Shown here: one piece after another, positions 12,246 through 25,090 of the stretch
Layout: every line of letters starts with the position of its first letter
How positions within the stretch are numbered: the first letter of the stretch is position 1
Position numbers and translations under genes: made by a program
NCBI GenBank assembly: GCA_036346355.1
Contig: CM070578.1
Span: 13,840,501 to 13,904,500 of the forward strand
Direction: 5' to 3'
Length of the DNA: 64,000 bases
Source of the DNA: Rhipidocladum racemiflorum
Lineage: Eukaryota > Streptophyta > Magnoliopsida > Poales > Poaceae
Notes under the pieces: generated by a model
What the model was told of the DNA's origin: nothing
What the model saw: the letters and a program-made list of their open reading frames with translations, nothing else
Databases searched by the model: none

Positions 12246-12831
12246 CCTAACAATTACTTGCATGTACATCTTTTATTTGGAGTTAATAATGGTAGGGTGT
12301 GTTCAACGAATAAATGTGTATAACAAAGGTTTTCAAAGTAGGATGTTGCTAACTTTTTTTTGGGGTTCAGAGTACTCCAATTTCTCATCTTTGATTCTCA
12401 CTAATATCCGTGTTGTACCTCATCTCCAGCGATGGTGACTCTGTGGCGAGTTAGAGTATGGGTTCACCTGATTTGAGGTTTGGGTCACGAGTGCCCGGGG
12501 TATAGAGGGAGGAATGCCATGCGTGGTGCCAGATCGACGGTGGGCGACATTGGTAGTGGGAAGACGAGGCAGCGGTGGCGCCGCTAGAGCCACAGTTTAA
12601 AGGAGGGCAGTGGTTGGTGGAGGTTAGTGTGGCAACACAATCGATTGGTTAGGAGGTGGCGGGAGGCAGTGGTGGATTAGCAGTAGTAGCCACCAGTGAT
12701 GAGGAAAGAGGGTAGCGCGGAAGAACCTCGCTAGAGAGGAGGAAGGAGGGTGGCAATGATGGGAGCTTATCGAAGCGGAGAAAGAAGGGCGGCACGAAGG
12801 GGGGGAGTCGGTTGTGAGACCTTCCCTTTTA

Positions 12832-15800
12832 TGCTACAGCGCAACACAAAAGAATGGCTCTAAAGTGCATACTGTGTTAGTTCCATGATCAGTAGCTAGC
12901 ACTCCCACAATTTGAAAACACAGCCATACAAAAGTTGCATGATTTTATTACAGCGGAAATCTGAAACATAATTTTACATAACAAAAATAACGCAACAGTG
13001 AAAAGTTATCATCTTGTTGTATGCCCAAATTTCACAGGCAACAGACAAGGTGAAATCTTAGCAAGAATCATCGTCATTGAACCCTTATTTAACGTTAAAG
13101 TAAACATCTTCGGGGATGTCGGGTTCTTCACCTAAAAACTGTAGTAATGCAAGTTGAGTACAAAAGTACTCGCAAGGCTTTTACAAAGCCTAATTATATG
13201 TCAGCTGAATCAAATGAAAGGTTGCTATGGTTATTTTGCATAAAGCTGGAATTTGAATTATAAATACTGAATAGTAAATTGAAAGCGTAAATAAAGTAAA
13301 ATAATTTGACGAGAAATTAAAGATAAAAAGTAGTAAATAACAGAAATGTAACAAATTACTCATAGCCCTTCGTGAGGAATAAAATGTTCAATGCCATCAT
13401 GGCAACAATTATATGAGCATAAAGAAAAATATTAAGAATGCTCATTTCCAAATCATCTGTTTCAATTTTTTGAAAATAGAAAACATCTAACTAGTGTCAG
13501 TTCTCTAAGTTATCCATGATTGTGGATACGTCTAATCGATTAGTTTTACACTTTGCAGAGGTGTACTGCTTTACCCATAAAGAATGATCATCTTTTTTTG
13601 CAAAGCTTAATTAACACACTTCCTTTGGTGTGTCGCGAGGAGATCATACATAACCATTATATTATTCAAACCTAGTTTTGCACCAGCCAGGTGTCGTTAA
13701 GTCCTTGCTATGGTAGAAACAAATGTTCACATAAACCATAATCTTTTGGGCTCAATAAAACAACCTTTTCTCCCCATAGCCTCATGAGGGCACCCCTTCG
13801 AGTAGTCTATCACAGAACAGTCTGTGCTACTACAGCCTTCCAATATGCAAAACTAGATTTAAATAATTTAGTAGGTTAAGGCCATCCCATACCAGCCCAT
13901 ATGGTTGTATGGTTATTACTTGGATCATGCAACAATACGTTCGGTCCTTAATTTGACTTGGATGATAAAACTCCCCCTATCTACGTACAAGTTAAAGCTT
14001 ATACAACCGGCTATTGCCAATAATCACCCATGTCGAAACCATATTTTTATTTTTATTTTTATTCAAATATCAGTATCCTACTGTCATAAAATACTATTAG
14101 AAAATTTATAAAGAAAAGTGTGGGTGTGTGTATATCTGACACCAGTATCCTTTCTAAAGCAGTGCTAAGCATATGCAAGTAATAAATGATTATACCCAGT
14201 CTATTTTTATGAACTTAATCATCATCTAGGTTTGTCATGGATCACAAATCAACAATGTTTAAGGAAATCCATCAGTGTGGGTTTAACTTCCAAAAACTAT
14301 AAAATATGCATTCTTGTAGAATATAAAGCATGCATGCACATTCCTAATTAATATATTTTGTGATTATGAAAACTGGAATCAATATGGTCAAGGGGGTGCT
14401 TGCCCAGCTCTTCTGGGATGAACTCGGGATCAAAGTTGTCAACGATAGTATCATCAACGTCTGTGTCTACACGTCGTCAAATAAGAACATAGCAAAGTTC
14501 AACTTTTAATAGAACATAGCAAAGTTAAGTCCACGTTGCAGTCTTTGTTGTTATTAACGATTTAGGTTGAACAACACGCATCATCTATTCTTTATGAATT
14601 ATTTTATTTTATTTTACAAATTCAAGAAGATAAGATTGTAAACTTTATCATAATTAAATTCGAATTCAGAAGATCAAAATTGCTTGTACTAATATAAAAT
14701 AGTACATAAAGTAACAGGGTTAGGGGCAAATAAAAGTAGCATGGTACACCCTAAGTATTATGTCAAAATCATGTTATATAACATATAATTAGCACAAAGA
14801 AACCCATCTCACCTTATTTGGACATCATATGCATAAGTTATGGCAATTTGAATATTTAACATATTGAATTCAACCCTAATAGGAAAAATATACAAACTAA
14901 CTCATAATTCAAATTTCTTTGTATATTTAGAAGAAATTCGACATAAGGATTCTAATAAAATTGGTTTCATCTAGATTGGACTTGATTTGCACAAAATCTT
15001 CTTGCTGCTAGTTTCAAACCTACAATTCAAATTTGAATTTTGATTTAAACGGTTGATCAGTCTTTAAATATTTTTGTATATTCTGAAACTACATGATTTA
15101 ACATGAATTTAGAAACTTTTTTCATTTGATTTGGATTTATGTTTTAAAAGTTATGGAGATTTGAATTCATTTGGTTTGAATAATTCATGTTTAATTGCTA
15201 AATATGCTTTCATGCGCTAAATGCGTCTTTTGTATTTTGCGCTTATGCTTCTTTGAAACAAAGCCAGCCCACTGAATTAAGGTCCCACCGTCAGTGACCT
15301 TGCACGGAAAAGAAAGGCGCGTGCAAAGGCACTGCCATGTGGGACCGTTTCATCAGCGTACCGTGCGCACGTGAGTAACGCGACTGATTGGTGGGGTCGC
15401 CACGATTGACACTGGACAGTGGGTCCTATGGTCAGTGAATATGGGCGCGCGATGCCCAGCTGACAAGCCGAGCCCACCGGTCGACGAGTCAGGACAGGGG
15501 AAGTGCTCAGGCATGCTCGCCGCCGGCGAGCTAGGGCTGGAGACACCGAGCGAACTGGACGATGAGCTTCTACGGGTGGGTGTGATTCTACTGGTGAGCT
15601 TAAATGAAGTTCACAGCTGCTGGGGAGGAACTCTTGGTAGGGAAGGCGAAGAGCTTGCCGATGTTGGGTTGTGACGACGACTGGGCCTAATCCAAGCTTC
15701 AAAAAATTTGTACATAAGCTTCAGTGTGGCCTAGGGCTTCATTACCGAGCTTAAATCGAAGGAAAAGAGATATGATTATGTTCTCACCATGAGAACAACG

Positions 15801-17370
15801 GCGGCAGATGAAGGAGCTAGCTGTGACGGGGCTACGGTGGGAAAGCAGAGGAATTGAGTGAGGGGTTTGATTTGTGAGGTGGAGAGGGTGCTTCCACTAC
15901 GAGGAATTTGAAGGAGTTACGTGCAGAGAATGGGATGGGAATTTGGCTTGCGGTGGTGGTTTAGCTGGAATTGGAGAAGAAAGGAAAATTCGCGGGCTCA
16001 ATTGAGAAGTGGGTGAGGGAATGGAGTGTGAGGCTTCTTGTGAGCTCGACGAAGGCTTTTATAGGCGAAGAGGCCGGTGTAGAGTAGTCTAATTTCCGTG
16101 GAAACTCAGCGGGTGCTCTTGCGGCGCTTAACAGAGGTTGGTATCGGTGAAACAGCGGGGTGGCAACAGCATGGCAGGGGAGATGCCGAGAACCTCAAGG
16201 GCGCGCAAAGTCGCGGCGGGAATGATGACAAGGTTGGAGGCAGTTCGAAGATTTTCCAATGGTGGCTACCGGTTCCTTCATGTGAGAGAGAAAGAGCCGT
16301 GGGGAGGGGTGGAGGGAGGAGGAAGAAGAAACTGTCAAGTGGACCCGTGGTCCACTTAGTAGAGAGAGAAGGGAGAAAGAGAGAGGGAGAGAGAGAGAGA
16401 GAGAGAGGGAGAGAGAAAGAGAGAGGACAAGTGGGTCCGGGTACAAGGTGGGTCCACATGGCAGTGGGTGTGGGTCATGAATTAGTCGGTCAGGTGCATT
16501 AATGAGTGGGTCCCATATGTAAGTGAGACGGAGGGGGGCAAATAGATTCAATGCATTCTATCTTCTCCTAACAGCCGGCTAAGGTCATTTAATTCAGGGG
16601 TGAAATCAACTAATTGATTTTTGAAAATTTTTACTGAGTGACCTTGGTGAGTTCTCTACAAACTATAAAAATTTGGGATTAAAATTCGCATTAGTTAAAT
16701 GATTAAAATTATGACAATGCCCACTGTTTAGAAATTTAATTTTGTAAATTGATTTAGTTGAGGTCCTAAATCAACTTATAAATTCTTTAAATTTTTACAC
16801 AAGATTTTTAATGATGTTTGGGATATACCATAAAAATTTAATAGCTAAAAAAATAATATTTACTTTTTAATAATTCTTTTACTCTATTTTTACAATTTTT
16901 CAGATTTAGAAAGATTAAATTGAAATAAATAGTAAATATAATTTTTAGTTTTTACCAATTTTATCAAATAAGGGTAATGGTCTGAAGATATATAATGGGG
17001 TAAATTTTGCAGCTTTAGTAGAGCTATACAAAAATTCCACAAAAATCTTTTACTGTGTTGTTCAGAGTCAAAAGGCATTAATAAATCTAATCATTTCACA
17101 TAATAAATGGTTTCACACAATTTTTGACTGGACAAAACATGCTTCCAGAGTGCCCTAGGGTTTTCACAGTAATTTGGGAGATTTTTAGTATATTTTTACT
17201 TTTTACCATTTTATCTTTTACCAATCTTCTTTTAAAATTTCAAAATTTCAATTCCTCTTTAACAAGAAATTCACCAAAAGGCATTTAAAATCAAGAAAAT
17301 CAAGAAAAAATTAAATGCATATTTTAATAATGTGTTTTTATTCTATATTGAAAAATTTTGGGATGTTACA
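12832..17370 (-). mobile_element. Large gypsy-type LTR (probable solo LTR), minus orientation
   Basis: On the minus strand it opens TGTAACATCCCAAAA, the start used by large grass Ty3/gypsy LTRs, and runs to about 12832 (plus strand TGCTACAGC). About 320 bp before its end is the mirrored block GAGTACTTTTGTACTC (13147-13170), which occupies the same relative place in the other gypsy LTRs here (near 29715, 38655 and 53390). There is no primer-binding site or coding domain, so it looks like a solo LTR. At ~4.5 kb it may itself contain an insertion. I could not find a clean 5-bp target duplication, so the left end is approximate. Confidence 0.6.
16361..16426. repeat. GA-rich microsatellite inside the minus-strand LTR
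   Basis: An interrupted run of GA with GGGA and AAGA variants. It creates a spurious Arg/Glu-rich frame on one strand and a Ser/Leu-rich frame on the other. Confidence 0.85.
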
Positions 17371-17396
17371 GCGGTGGTGGCGGCCGAAGAGGGATA

Positions 17397-18149
17397 TGTA
17401 ATATCTTGGTCTATTAGTGTGAATGCCCATGTGTCCTATATTGGAGTGGTGGTGGGATTAGTCCTACATTACTTTGTCTAAAGTGAGTTATAGTGTATAT
17501 AAAGTCTGTTGGGTCCAAATGTAGAACCTATGGGTTAACCCTTTTACAATAAGCTAGGATAAAAGCGTAAGCAAGGTGTTATGTATGCACGGTCTACCCC
17601 ATGAGTGGGCTGGGCATTGAGCGAATTTTGGGTCACGGTGTTACATTTTACATCAAAGTATCAACCTTCGCTGTATGGGCGCATGTGAGACAAAGACGCG
17701 GACATATGTCGCATAGTGCATGTGAACCCGGAGTGGACACACCACATGGCATATGCGCGAGCATATGGTGCAAGATGTATGTGGGTCTGGAGTAAACACA
17801 CAATATGGCATATGCGCCGGCACTAGGCGCACAGACATATAATGAAGGGTGGTTCTGGGTATCTGCCGTGTATACGATGTGCTGTCGAGGACATCAACCT
17901 TCAAGGGGGGTTAGTGTAATACACTGGCCCGTTAATGTGAAGGCCCATGTGGCTTATGTTGGAATGGTGGTGAGATTAATCCCATATATGCTTATGTAAA
18001 GTTAGTTGTAAAAGCATATAATACCTATTGGATCCAAACGTATCACCTCTGGGTTAACTCTTTTATATGAAGCGAAGACGAAAGTGTAAGCATGGTGTTA
18101 TGTGTGCGTAGGTCTGCCCCATGGGTGGGTTGGGTACTGGGGGAATTTT
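17397..18149 (+). mobile_element. TRIM-like element, right LTR truncated
   Basis: The left LTR is 17397-17645 (249 bp, TGTAATA to GTGTTACA). Next come a short interior starting with a decayed primer-binding site (CATCAAAGTATCAACC, 17652-17667) and a polypurine-like CAAGGGGGG (17902-17910). The right LTR begins at 17915 with TGTAATACACTGG. It is cut off at about 18149 by a gypsy LTR start (TATAACATCCC). The interior is only ~270 bp and non-coding, which fits a terminal-repeat-in-miniature element. A diverged sister copy is at 20791. Confidence 0.75.
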
Positions 18150-19270
18150 TATAACATCCCAAAATTTTGCACCAAATTGAAATATTATAATGCCATGTTT
18201 TTTTTTGAGTTTATTACCAATTTTTAGAGTTTTTATAGATTTTGGCATTTAAAGAAAACACTTTTTAATAACTTAGTTATTGTTTATAATTTTTAAACTT
18301 CAAATTTAAATTAGAACAAAGTCTTGAAACATTTTACTTAAATCTCAAATGGTCTAGAGGACCCCTCAAAAATTTTTCATAAATTTTGGAGTTGAGATAC
18401 TATTTTTAGAAAATCAAACACCATATACTTTATTAAAGATGAAACACTAAAAGAATTATTATAGAAAACCTAGAGTTTCAAATATTCTAAAAATTTTACA
18501 CAAACATTAGAACCATCTCAATAACACTCTCACAAATTTTCATAAAATTGGAGTTAGTTTGATTGCTTTAGAAATTTTGGAAACTTGTAGCCATATTAAA
18601 AAGCTTAAATAAAATATTATTTGAAAACCAAAATAGGAAAGTGCCATGCTCGGAACCCGTTTTGGCTACCTAGAAGGTGTATTGTTGCCAAAGACGCTTT
18701 CCCTCACAAGCATTGTTCCTTGTCTCTTTCTCTCTAATCGACCGTACCCACCTGTCAAGCTATGCCCATGTCGTGTTGTGCGCGCTGTGACTATGCCAGC
18801 ACGCACGCTAGCCCAAGCGCATGCATAGAAGCTCATCGCCATATTGCCACACTTTGTGGCCCTCACCGCCAGCCTCTCCCACTCCGCTCTGCGCCACTCG
18901 TGCCACGACAACACTCAGGACTTGAGCCACACCTTGTCCAGTCCTCTGCAACCCTGCCTCACCACCTACACAAGCTAGAATCTCGCTAAGCTATCACCTC
19001 GCCTTGCTACCACCACTGCCCTAACACTTGCATACACTACGAATGGTGGAAAATCCTAGATTCCCGTCGCTCCATCATCTTTTCCCCTTGACCGCGATGC
19101 CATGCCCATGGGCTCGAGCAGCAAACCTCCCCTCCACAGCTATAAGGGGGCACCATAGTCACCACTCACCCTATGCTACCCCTGCTGCTCTGCCCTAGAA
19201 AGCTAGGCGCCATTGTTGCCACATGAAACTCCATTGCCACCGCAAGCAGAGATCTCGAGCAAAACTAGGA
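18150..19270 (+). mobile_element. Partial gypsy-type LTR, 3' end missing
   Basis: It begins TATAACATCCCAAAATTTTG directly against the broken TRIM LTR. After an AT-rich portion comes a GC-rich, gene-like portion (18650-19260), the layout seen in the other gypsy LTRs here. The TTGAGTACT block expected near the 3' end is absent, and the rest of the TRIM LTR does not reappear afterwards. The right part has therefore been lost; the 3' limit is a guess. Confidence 0.45.
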
Positions 19271-20790
19271 GTGTCAGAAGTGTAATAAATGTATTCGAAG
19301 TTTTTCAGAACGGGGTGTATAGCGTGTGAACTTTAAGTGGGCCAGACCGGGCCTACTGGGCCTGATATTATTTTCTATTTTTTTTACTCTTTTCAATTAT
19401 ATAAATTTGGTTTTTGCATCAAAAACATCTCAAAATTTGGTTTTTCAAATCATTTTGATGTCAGATGTCATAAATCTATTAACACTAATTTTAGAAAAAT
19501 TTATAACAAATTTTTACAAATTTTTGAATTTGAATTGGATCGGTTTGTCGATTGGTTTCTATTGTCGAACCGGCTCGGTAAGGTCGGTTTTTGCGAAATT
19601 CATTCGATTTTTGTCGATAAGGCAAACCCTGACAATAACAAAGACTACTACTTACTTTATCTCTTATTCATGTCATTTAGAGTAAGCAATAAATCCAGCC
19701 TGTACAATAAATACCTCTAAAGATTGTCTCTAAATAAACACTTTTGGCTGTAACATTAAAGCTTGTATAATAACTTTCTCTCATCCATATCATCTAGAGT
19801 AGTAAGCATACTTGCTCCAACACTGGCTTTTGGCTGGCGATAGCACGTTGTTTTCTGTGAGATGTTGACTGCTAAATAAGAGCCGGTTATCCTCTCTCTT
19901 ATCTTTTCTCACTCTTCTATGTAAAACAAAAATGATGTGCATATGTTAATAGTAATTAAGCTAAGATAATCTTATTATACCTGCCCTTGTAAGGGGGCAA
20001 GGAACAAAAGCTGACGAGATCCGAAGATGTACATATGTAGAAGTCTCTAGACCATGGGCCACCCCTTGTCCTTATCTCTTTCTTAGTGGACTCTCGTTTA
20101 GCCCTGCTAAGGATGTAATCGGTTTCATATTATAGATCACATTTTTTTTGTTGACCTCTGAGTTGAATATAGATAGTGTCGAATATAAATATGGCGCGAA
20201 TAATACCTATCACAAATTTGAAGTAAATGCAGAGTGAAATCGATATGGTACCGATTACTTTTTGTCAGATATCGTGCGAAAACAAATACCGCATATAACA
20301 CACATATAGTAATGATTAATCAACAGTATAAGTTCAACATGCAATAAGATTATCACAATTTAACGAGCTATTTTATTAGGTAGTCTAACAAAGTTACAAA
20401 GTATCAAATATTCCTCCATGTTTTGCAAAAGAATACTGGCTATTCACATAGGCAATTGAAAGCATATTCTTATTTTAACATGCTAATCTTTGGTGGTGAC
20501 CAGCACCAACTAGTAGGACGGCGGTGGGAGGGTGGAGCCTTGGAGGGAGCACCTAGCTTGAGCTATTTGGCTGGACGCAATTGAAGCTGCTAGAATATGT
20601 GATGTAAATATCCAAATAAAGTTTTTATTCGAGAATATAATCGAAAAATCCTAATCCGACGGATAGCCATCTGCCGAATCTGAAACCTTTACCAACTTCA
20701 ATAACTATCCGACATGATAGCCGTTCAAGCCAAACAGATCCGGTCGATCGGCATCTATGTGATCTGATTGCACCCTTAAGCCATACCCTT
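19271..20790. other. AT-rich intergenic DNA, nothing recognised
   Basis: No supported gene. Short open frames at 19326-19720 are low-complexity and AT-rich. The sequence may be decayed transposon material, but I see no terminal repeats or target duplications. Confidence 0.4.
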
Positions 20791-21344
20791 TGTATAATGC
20801 CCTGGCCTATTAATGTGAATGTCAATGTGGCCCATGTGGAGCGGTGATGGGATTAGTCACATATTGCCTGTATAAAGTGAGTTGTAGTAGTACATAATAC
20901 ATGTCGGGTCCAAACATAGTACCTCTGGGTTAGCTCTTTTACACGAAATAAGGACAAAAGTGTAAGTGGAATGCTATGTGTGCACGGTTCAGACCCATGG
21001 ATGGGCTAGGCATTAAACGAATTTGGATCAAGATGTTATAGATGGTATCATAGTATCAACCTTCGCTACACGGACACATGTGGGACAGGGGCACGGAGTG
21101 GCCACACGGCACAACATATGTGCAAACATTGGGCGCCGCACGGTCGTGTACCAAGGGGTGGTTCTAGATATCTGCTTTGTATATGGTGTGTTGTGAGGGC
21201 GTCAGCCTTAAAGAGCGGGATGTCTGTTAGATCTAAGTATAGCACCTTTCAGTTAACCCTTTTACGTGAAACGTTGATAAAAAATATAAGCGGGATACTA
21301 CGTGTGCAAAAATATTGTGGTGAGCTAGACTTTGGACGAATTTG
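20791..21344 (+). mobile_element. Second, decayed copy of the same TRIM family
   Basis: The left LTR is 20791-21040 (TGTATAATGCCCTGG to GATGTTATA), colinear with the LTRs at 17397 and 17915. A primer-binding-like site TGGTATCATAGTATCAACC lies at 21043-21061. The right LTR lacks its first third: it resumes at about 21222 (CTGTTAGATCTAAGTATAG) and fades out near 21344. Presumably older and partly deleted. Confidence 0.7.
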
Positions 21345-21647
21345 GACAGGTGGTACACTTTTGAGTCTCGATCTCCATGATTCCATCCCCTCCGAAGCCT
21401 CGCTCCAGTCTGTACCTCCCAACGAAATCCCGGCAAAATTGGTCACAATCTCAACGCCGGTTATGTTCTCCGTGCTCCTTGAATCTTCCTCTTGCTCCTG
21501 GTCAGCGTAAATTTCTCCGTATCGGTCCGGTGCTGCGGTCGTAGAGGCTGCGAGGTTGATGCACCGTAGGGAGGTGTCGGAAGCTAGCATGGGTGCTGCA
21601 AGAGGTACGACTACGAGCGCGCCGGCGAGGCTGCCTGAGACGAGCAT
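21345..21647 (-). pseudogene. Unrecognised gene fragment with signal-peptide-like start
   Basis: On the minus strand an open frame starts at 21647 with MLVSGSLAGALVVVPLAAP, a plausible signal peptide or anchor. It continues about 100 codons with a polar, acidic stretch (DQEQEEDSRSTENITG) before running into the TRIM LTR remnant. The upstream half is GC-rich and gene-like. I do not recognise the family. It could be a first exon cut off by the transposon, or chance. Confidence 0.3.
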
Positions 21648-21817
21648 GGCATGGCAAGCGCTGCATGGTGGAATTTATGTAATTGTTCTCTACCTAGGAC
21701 GGGCCTGGTTCACCCAACCAAATTAGTTTGATGGTAGCAGTAGTTCTTGTAAGTAATTATATTTTTGTTGAGTCTTTTTAGGGGTTTTATGAGGTTTCTG
21801 CGCTTGAATGGTGAAAG

Positions 21818-21842
21818 TTTTTTTTTTTTTTTTTTTTTTTTT
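21818..21842. repeat. Poly-T run
   Basis: A run of 25 T. It could be the complement of a retroposed poly-A tail, but I see no flanking duplication. The rest of 21648-22160 holds no recognisable gene. Confidence 0.8.
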
Positions 21843-22163
21843 GGTGCCGTTCTCTATAAAATCTTTAACTTACCATTTTAAGAGGAGAAAACGGACGAAC
21901 AAAGATACACCATCTTCTGTTTTGTTTTGTATCGTACATGTAAGGGCTAATTAAGCATCATCGCTTAGGGTAGCTCTCGACTAGAGCAAATTTATTTATT
22001 TGGATACGTAGTATTATTGAGATCGGCAATTTCTCAAAGAACAAAGCAAGGGAAGGAGAATAGCATGGCCATGGAACAATATCTAGCTAGCTAATGTGAT
22101 GGTCAAAGTTTAATTAGATTATTTCATGGAGACCAGACGTCGTTACACACCAATTAACCTCAT

Positions 22164-22424
22164 CTAGTTGATCACATTGGGACCCCAAGGCTGACGGGAG
22201 TCTCTGCAGTTGCACACACTGGCCCAGCCCAGGTGGAACTCGCAATGGGCATGGCTGCGCGGCGGCGTGAAGATGTAGCCAGGGGAGGTGTTGGGTGGTG
22301 AGCCTCGGCCCAGCACGACAGAATTGGAAATCCCTGGGCCGTGGACCTCAGGAGGGCCGGTTGGGCGGTCCCGCGGTGGCCGGGAGCCCGCCACCAAAAG
22401 CCACTCCGGAACGGGCGGTATCAC
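22164..22424 (-). other. Unrecognised GC-rich open frame
   Basis: An 86-codon frame on the minus strand, Pro/Gly-rich at the start and ending with several cysteines and aromatics (CEFHLGWASVCNC). It is GC-rich compared with its AT-rich surroundings, which could mean a gene fragment carried by a transposon. No family is recognised and no partner exons were found. Confidence 0.2.
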
Positions 22425-22723
22425 CCCGTTACATGATTTGGCCCGTATTTCTTGTTAACACGTGGTCTCTGAATCCACATGTCAATTGAGATATGATTCA
22501 CATGTCAATTGAGATATGGCGAAGTAAATCATTAATTCTTACTGAGTTTTCGTTCAAATCATTAAGTGTATGCCACCTAACACCTCTGTTCGAGCAAATA
22601 CCCCTAAAAGGGAACCAAAGAAACCGTAAAACAAACCGTAATTGTGTAAAATTACTTATTTTACCAAAAAAGTAAAGTAGAACAATATGTATACTCTTTT
22701 ATTTTCTTTTCGTATTCATGGTT

Positions 22724-22730
<7 letters not shown>

Positions 22731-22777
<47 letters not shown>
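22731..22777. repeat. (GA)n microsatellite
   Basis: About 23 uninterrupted GA units. Confidence 0.95.
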
Positions 22778-22780
<3 letters not shown>

Positions 22781-23413
22781 TCATACCGGTTGGCGTCATG
22801 GAACCCATGTTGAGTATAGTTCACTAAAAGGCAAGGAAAATATTGGGGAGATTAAACATCAATATATCTAATCACAAGTGTACGTAGTACGGTAGTGCTA
22901 GGAAACAAAAAAGAAAGAAAGCACATCTCGAGTTCTTTCAAGCGATGATCCCTCTACAGCAACGGCACGGCATGATTTGATCCGTCGAAAATAACCTGCG
23001 TTCCGGCCGGCCGAAAGCCATCAGCTCAGCTCGACTTTTTCGTTAGCTAGGCAACCACCACCATTGCCGCTTCCCTTTCTGCTCCATCACTATCCCCGGA
23101 AGTAGCAGCATGCACCCGTCAGCGTCGTCCCCGATCAGATGTACCGCTTTATCGTCCGATGGACGCGGACGCGGCAACAGTACTGCTCGCTTCTGTTCGC
23201 CCATCCCGGCAGCCCAGTCGGGTCGGCGACGGCGACGGCTCGGGCGAACGGCAGATTGGCAATCATTGCGCCTTAATGGCCCTGGAAAACCCGTGGGGTT
23301 TCAGCCGAGACGACACGGCAGATTACCCGCGCACGCGGACGCGGCTCGTCACGGGGAGTTGAGACCGCCGACCGTGAGCTGATCCAGCCACTCCCTCCGG
23401 TCATGCTTGCCGT

Positions 23414-24094
23414 CACTACAAGAATTCTGTTTTGGGGCGAGTGTGAAAATAAAAAACCGAGTGCACACTCGGCATAAATGAAATCTATACCGAGTGTACC
23501 CTCATTTTAGATACCTCTCAGACAAAGAACCGTATTTCGAGTGTCCTCTCGCAACATATGACATCTATCCCGAGAGGGCACTCGAAATATGATGTTTTCG
23601 TTCACGTAGGACAGAATAATACGAGGACACACTCGGTTTACATCACAAGTTGCCATGTCAGCAAAAGGGGGGCATATATCCGGAGTGGGCACTCGGCGCA
23701 GAGAGAGCGTGTCCCGAGAGGGCACTCGGCATAGCCCATGCAGCATTAGGGTTATGTTTAGGGCGCCGCCACCGTACCCCGAGAGGGCACTAGGCATAGC
23801 TCAATTTCTCCCGAGAGGACACTCGGCATAAGCCTAGCCCGAGAGGGCACTCGGTGAACATATCTCCATTAGGTCCTTTGGGCACTCACCCAGCCACACA
23901 ATACCGCCGCCAGCCCGATCCGATCGACCGCCCAGGCGCCAGTCGCCGCTCCCCTCCACACAATACCCACTCGGTGAACGTAGCCTATTTTTCCCGATAA
24001 AATAACGCCGAGTGCACTACACCGAGTGCGCCCACTCGAGATAGGCTATCCCGAGTGTGAGAAACACTCGGGCCAAATATGCAACCTTGTAGTG
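23414..24094. mobile_element. Non-autonomous CACTA transposon
   Basis: It starts CACTACAAGAATTC and ends ACCTTGTAGTG, the inverted terminal repeats of the CACTA (En/Spm) superfamily. It is flanked by the 3-bp target duplication CGT (23411-23413, 24095-24097). Sub-terminal copies of a CCGAGAGGGCACTCGGCATA-type motif, in both orientations, crowd the interior (at least eight between 23450 and 24075); such motifs are where CACTA transposases bind. At 681 bp it has no transposase gene. A short GC-rich patch (about 23885-23965) differs from the repeats and may be captured host DNA. Confidence 0.92.
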
Positions 24095-24710
24095 CGTTCG
24101 CCTGCTCCCGCTTCCCTTGCGGCGTTTGAATTGAAGGCCGAGATGTATATACGGCGGCGCGAGCTAGCTAGCTGATGTTGTTCGTCTGCCCCCTCTCTTT
24201 CTTCCGACATTTTGTTCCCATAATATCTAGCTAGTGCCTTATGCAATATACTTGAGGAAAATATAATAGAAAGATGCATGGCATGGCAGGCGCTTTCTCC
24301 TGCAATTAATCTCTTTAAAAAATCACGGATGCGTGGTATATTTCCCTCCTCCGACCCTTTTGACAAGCCTTCATCGATTTGTTTTCATCGAGAGGCCTAA
24401 GTTTATTTTGATTCTGGTACTACCATTCGATTTAATTTGGAACATCCCAAATCTCAGGCAACTGTCTGTACCGTCTAGGAAAAGATGGATCTGGTTAAAT
24501 TTGTGCCTTACCTTAGCGACCGAAACACATAATTAAGAAATCCACAATCACGTTAATTTAATTTCCAGCTGACAACTCAACTGCAGTCACCACGTGGTTT
24601 CGCGGAATAAAGAGGATATATCAAATGCTCGTACCATACGCATTTCTCACAGCCCCATCCAAAATATTGCTCGTCAATCTGTAGGAGTAACGCTGGAGAG
24701 AGATCATATA

Positions 24711-25085
24711 TGTTAGAATAGTCCCACATTGATTGTGGAAGGACAAATGACCTAACTTATAAGTGGGACAGTTCTTCACATCTGAAGCTAGCTTTTGGAG
24801 TTGAGAAGGCCCTTACGATCCAACAATTAGTATTAGAGCCCGGTTCTAACATATTTGGTCCGATGGACACTAGGGGTGTGAAGGCCTGATGGACCGTGAC
24901 TCCGAGAGACCGTCGGTGTACGGTGAAGGGGTGGTGAATGGCTGAGAGATACCAATGTGTGAAGGGGGGATTGTTAGAATAGTCCCACATTGGTTGTGGA
25001 AGGACAAATAACTTAACTTATAAGTGGGGGAGTCCCTCACATCTGAAGCTAACTTTTGGGATTGAGAAGTCCCTTACATCCAACA
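24711..25085 (+). mobile_element. Complete TRIM element
   Basis: The LTRs are 24711-24825 (115 bp) and 24972-25085 (114 bp), both TGTTAGAATAGTCCCACATT to CCAACA, with about ten differences by eye. A tRNA-Met-type primer site variant TTAGTATTAGAGC (24827-24839) follows the left LTR, and polypurine GAAGGGGGGA (24961-24970) precedes the right. The target duplication is ATATA (24706-24710, 25086-25090). The 146-bp interior is non-coding. LTR divergence suggests an older insertion than the 6621 element. Confidence 0.93.
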
Positions 25086-25090
25086 ATATA

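Noticed and set aside
16098..16551. Arg/Glu-rich and Ser/Leu-rich frames
   Set aside because: Products of the GA microsatellite inside an LTR.
17397..18149. Taking the repeated 250-bp segments as a tandem satellite
   Set aside because: A primer-site remnant and polypurine tract lie between them, which fits LTRs of a TRIM better.
23450..24075. Regularly recurring CCGAGAGGGCACTCGG motif, CRISPR-like at first sight
   Set aside because: Spacing is irregular, orientation varies, and the motifs lie between CACTA ends with a CGT duplication; they are sub-terminal transposase sites.
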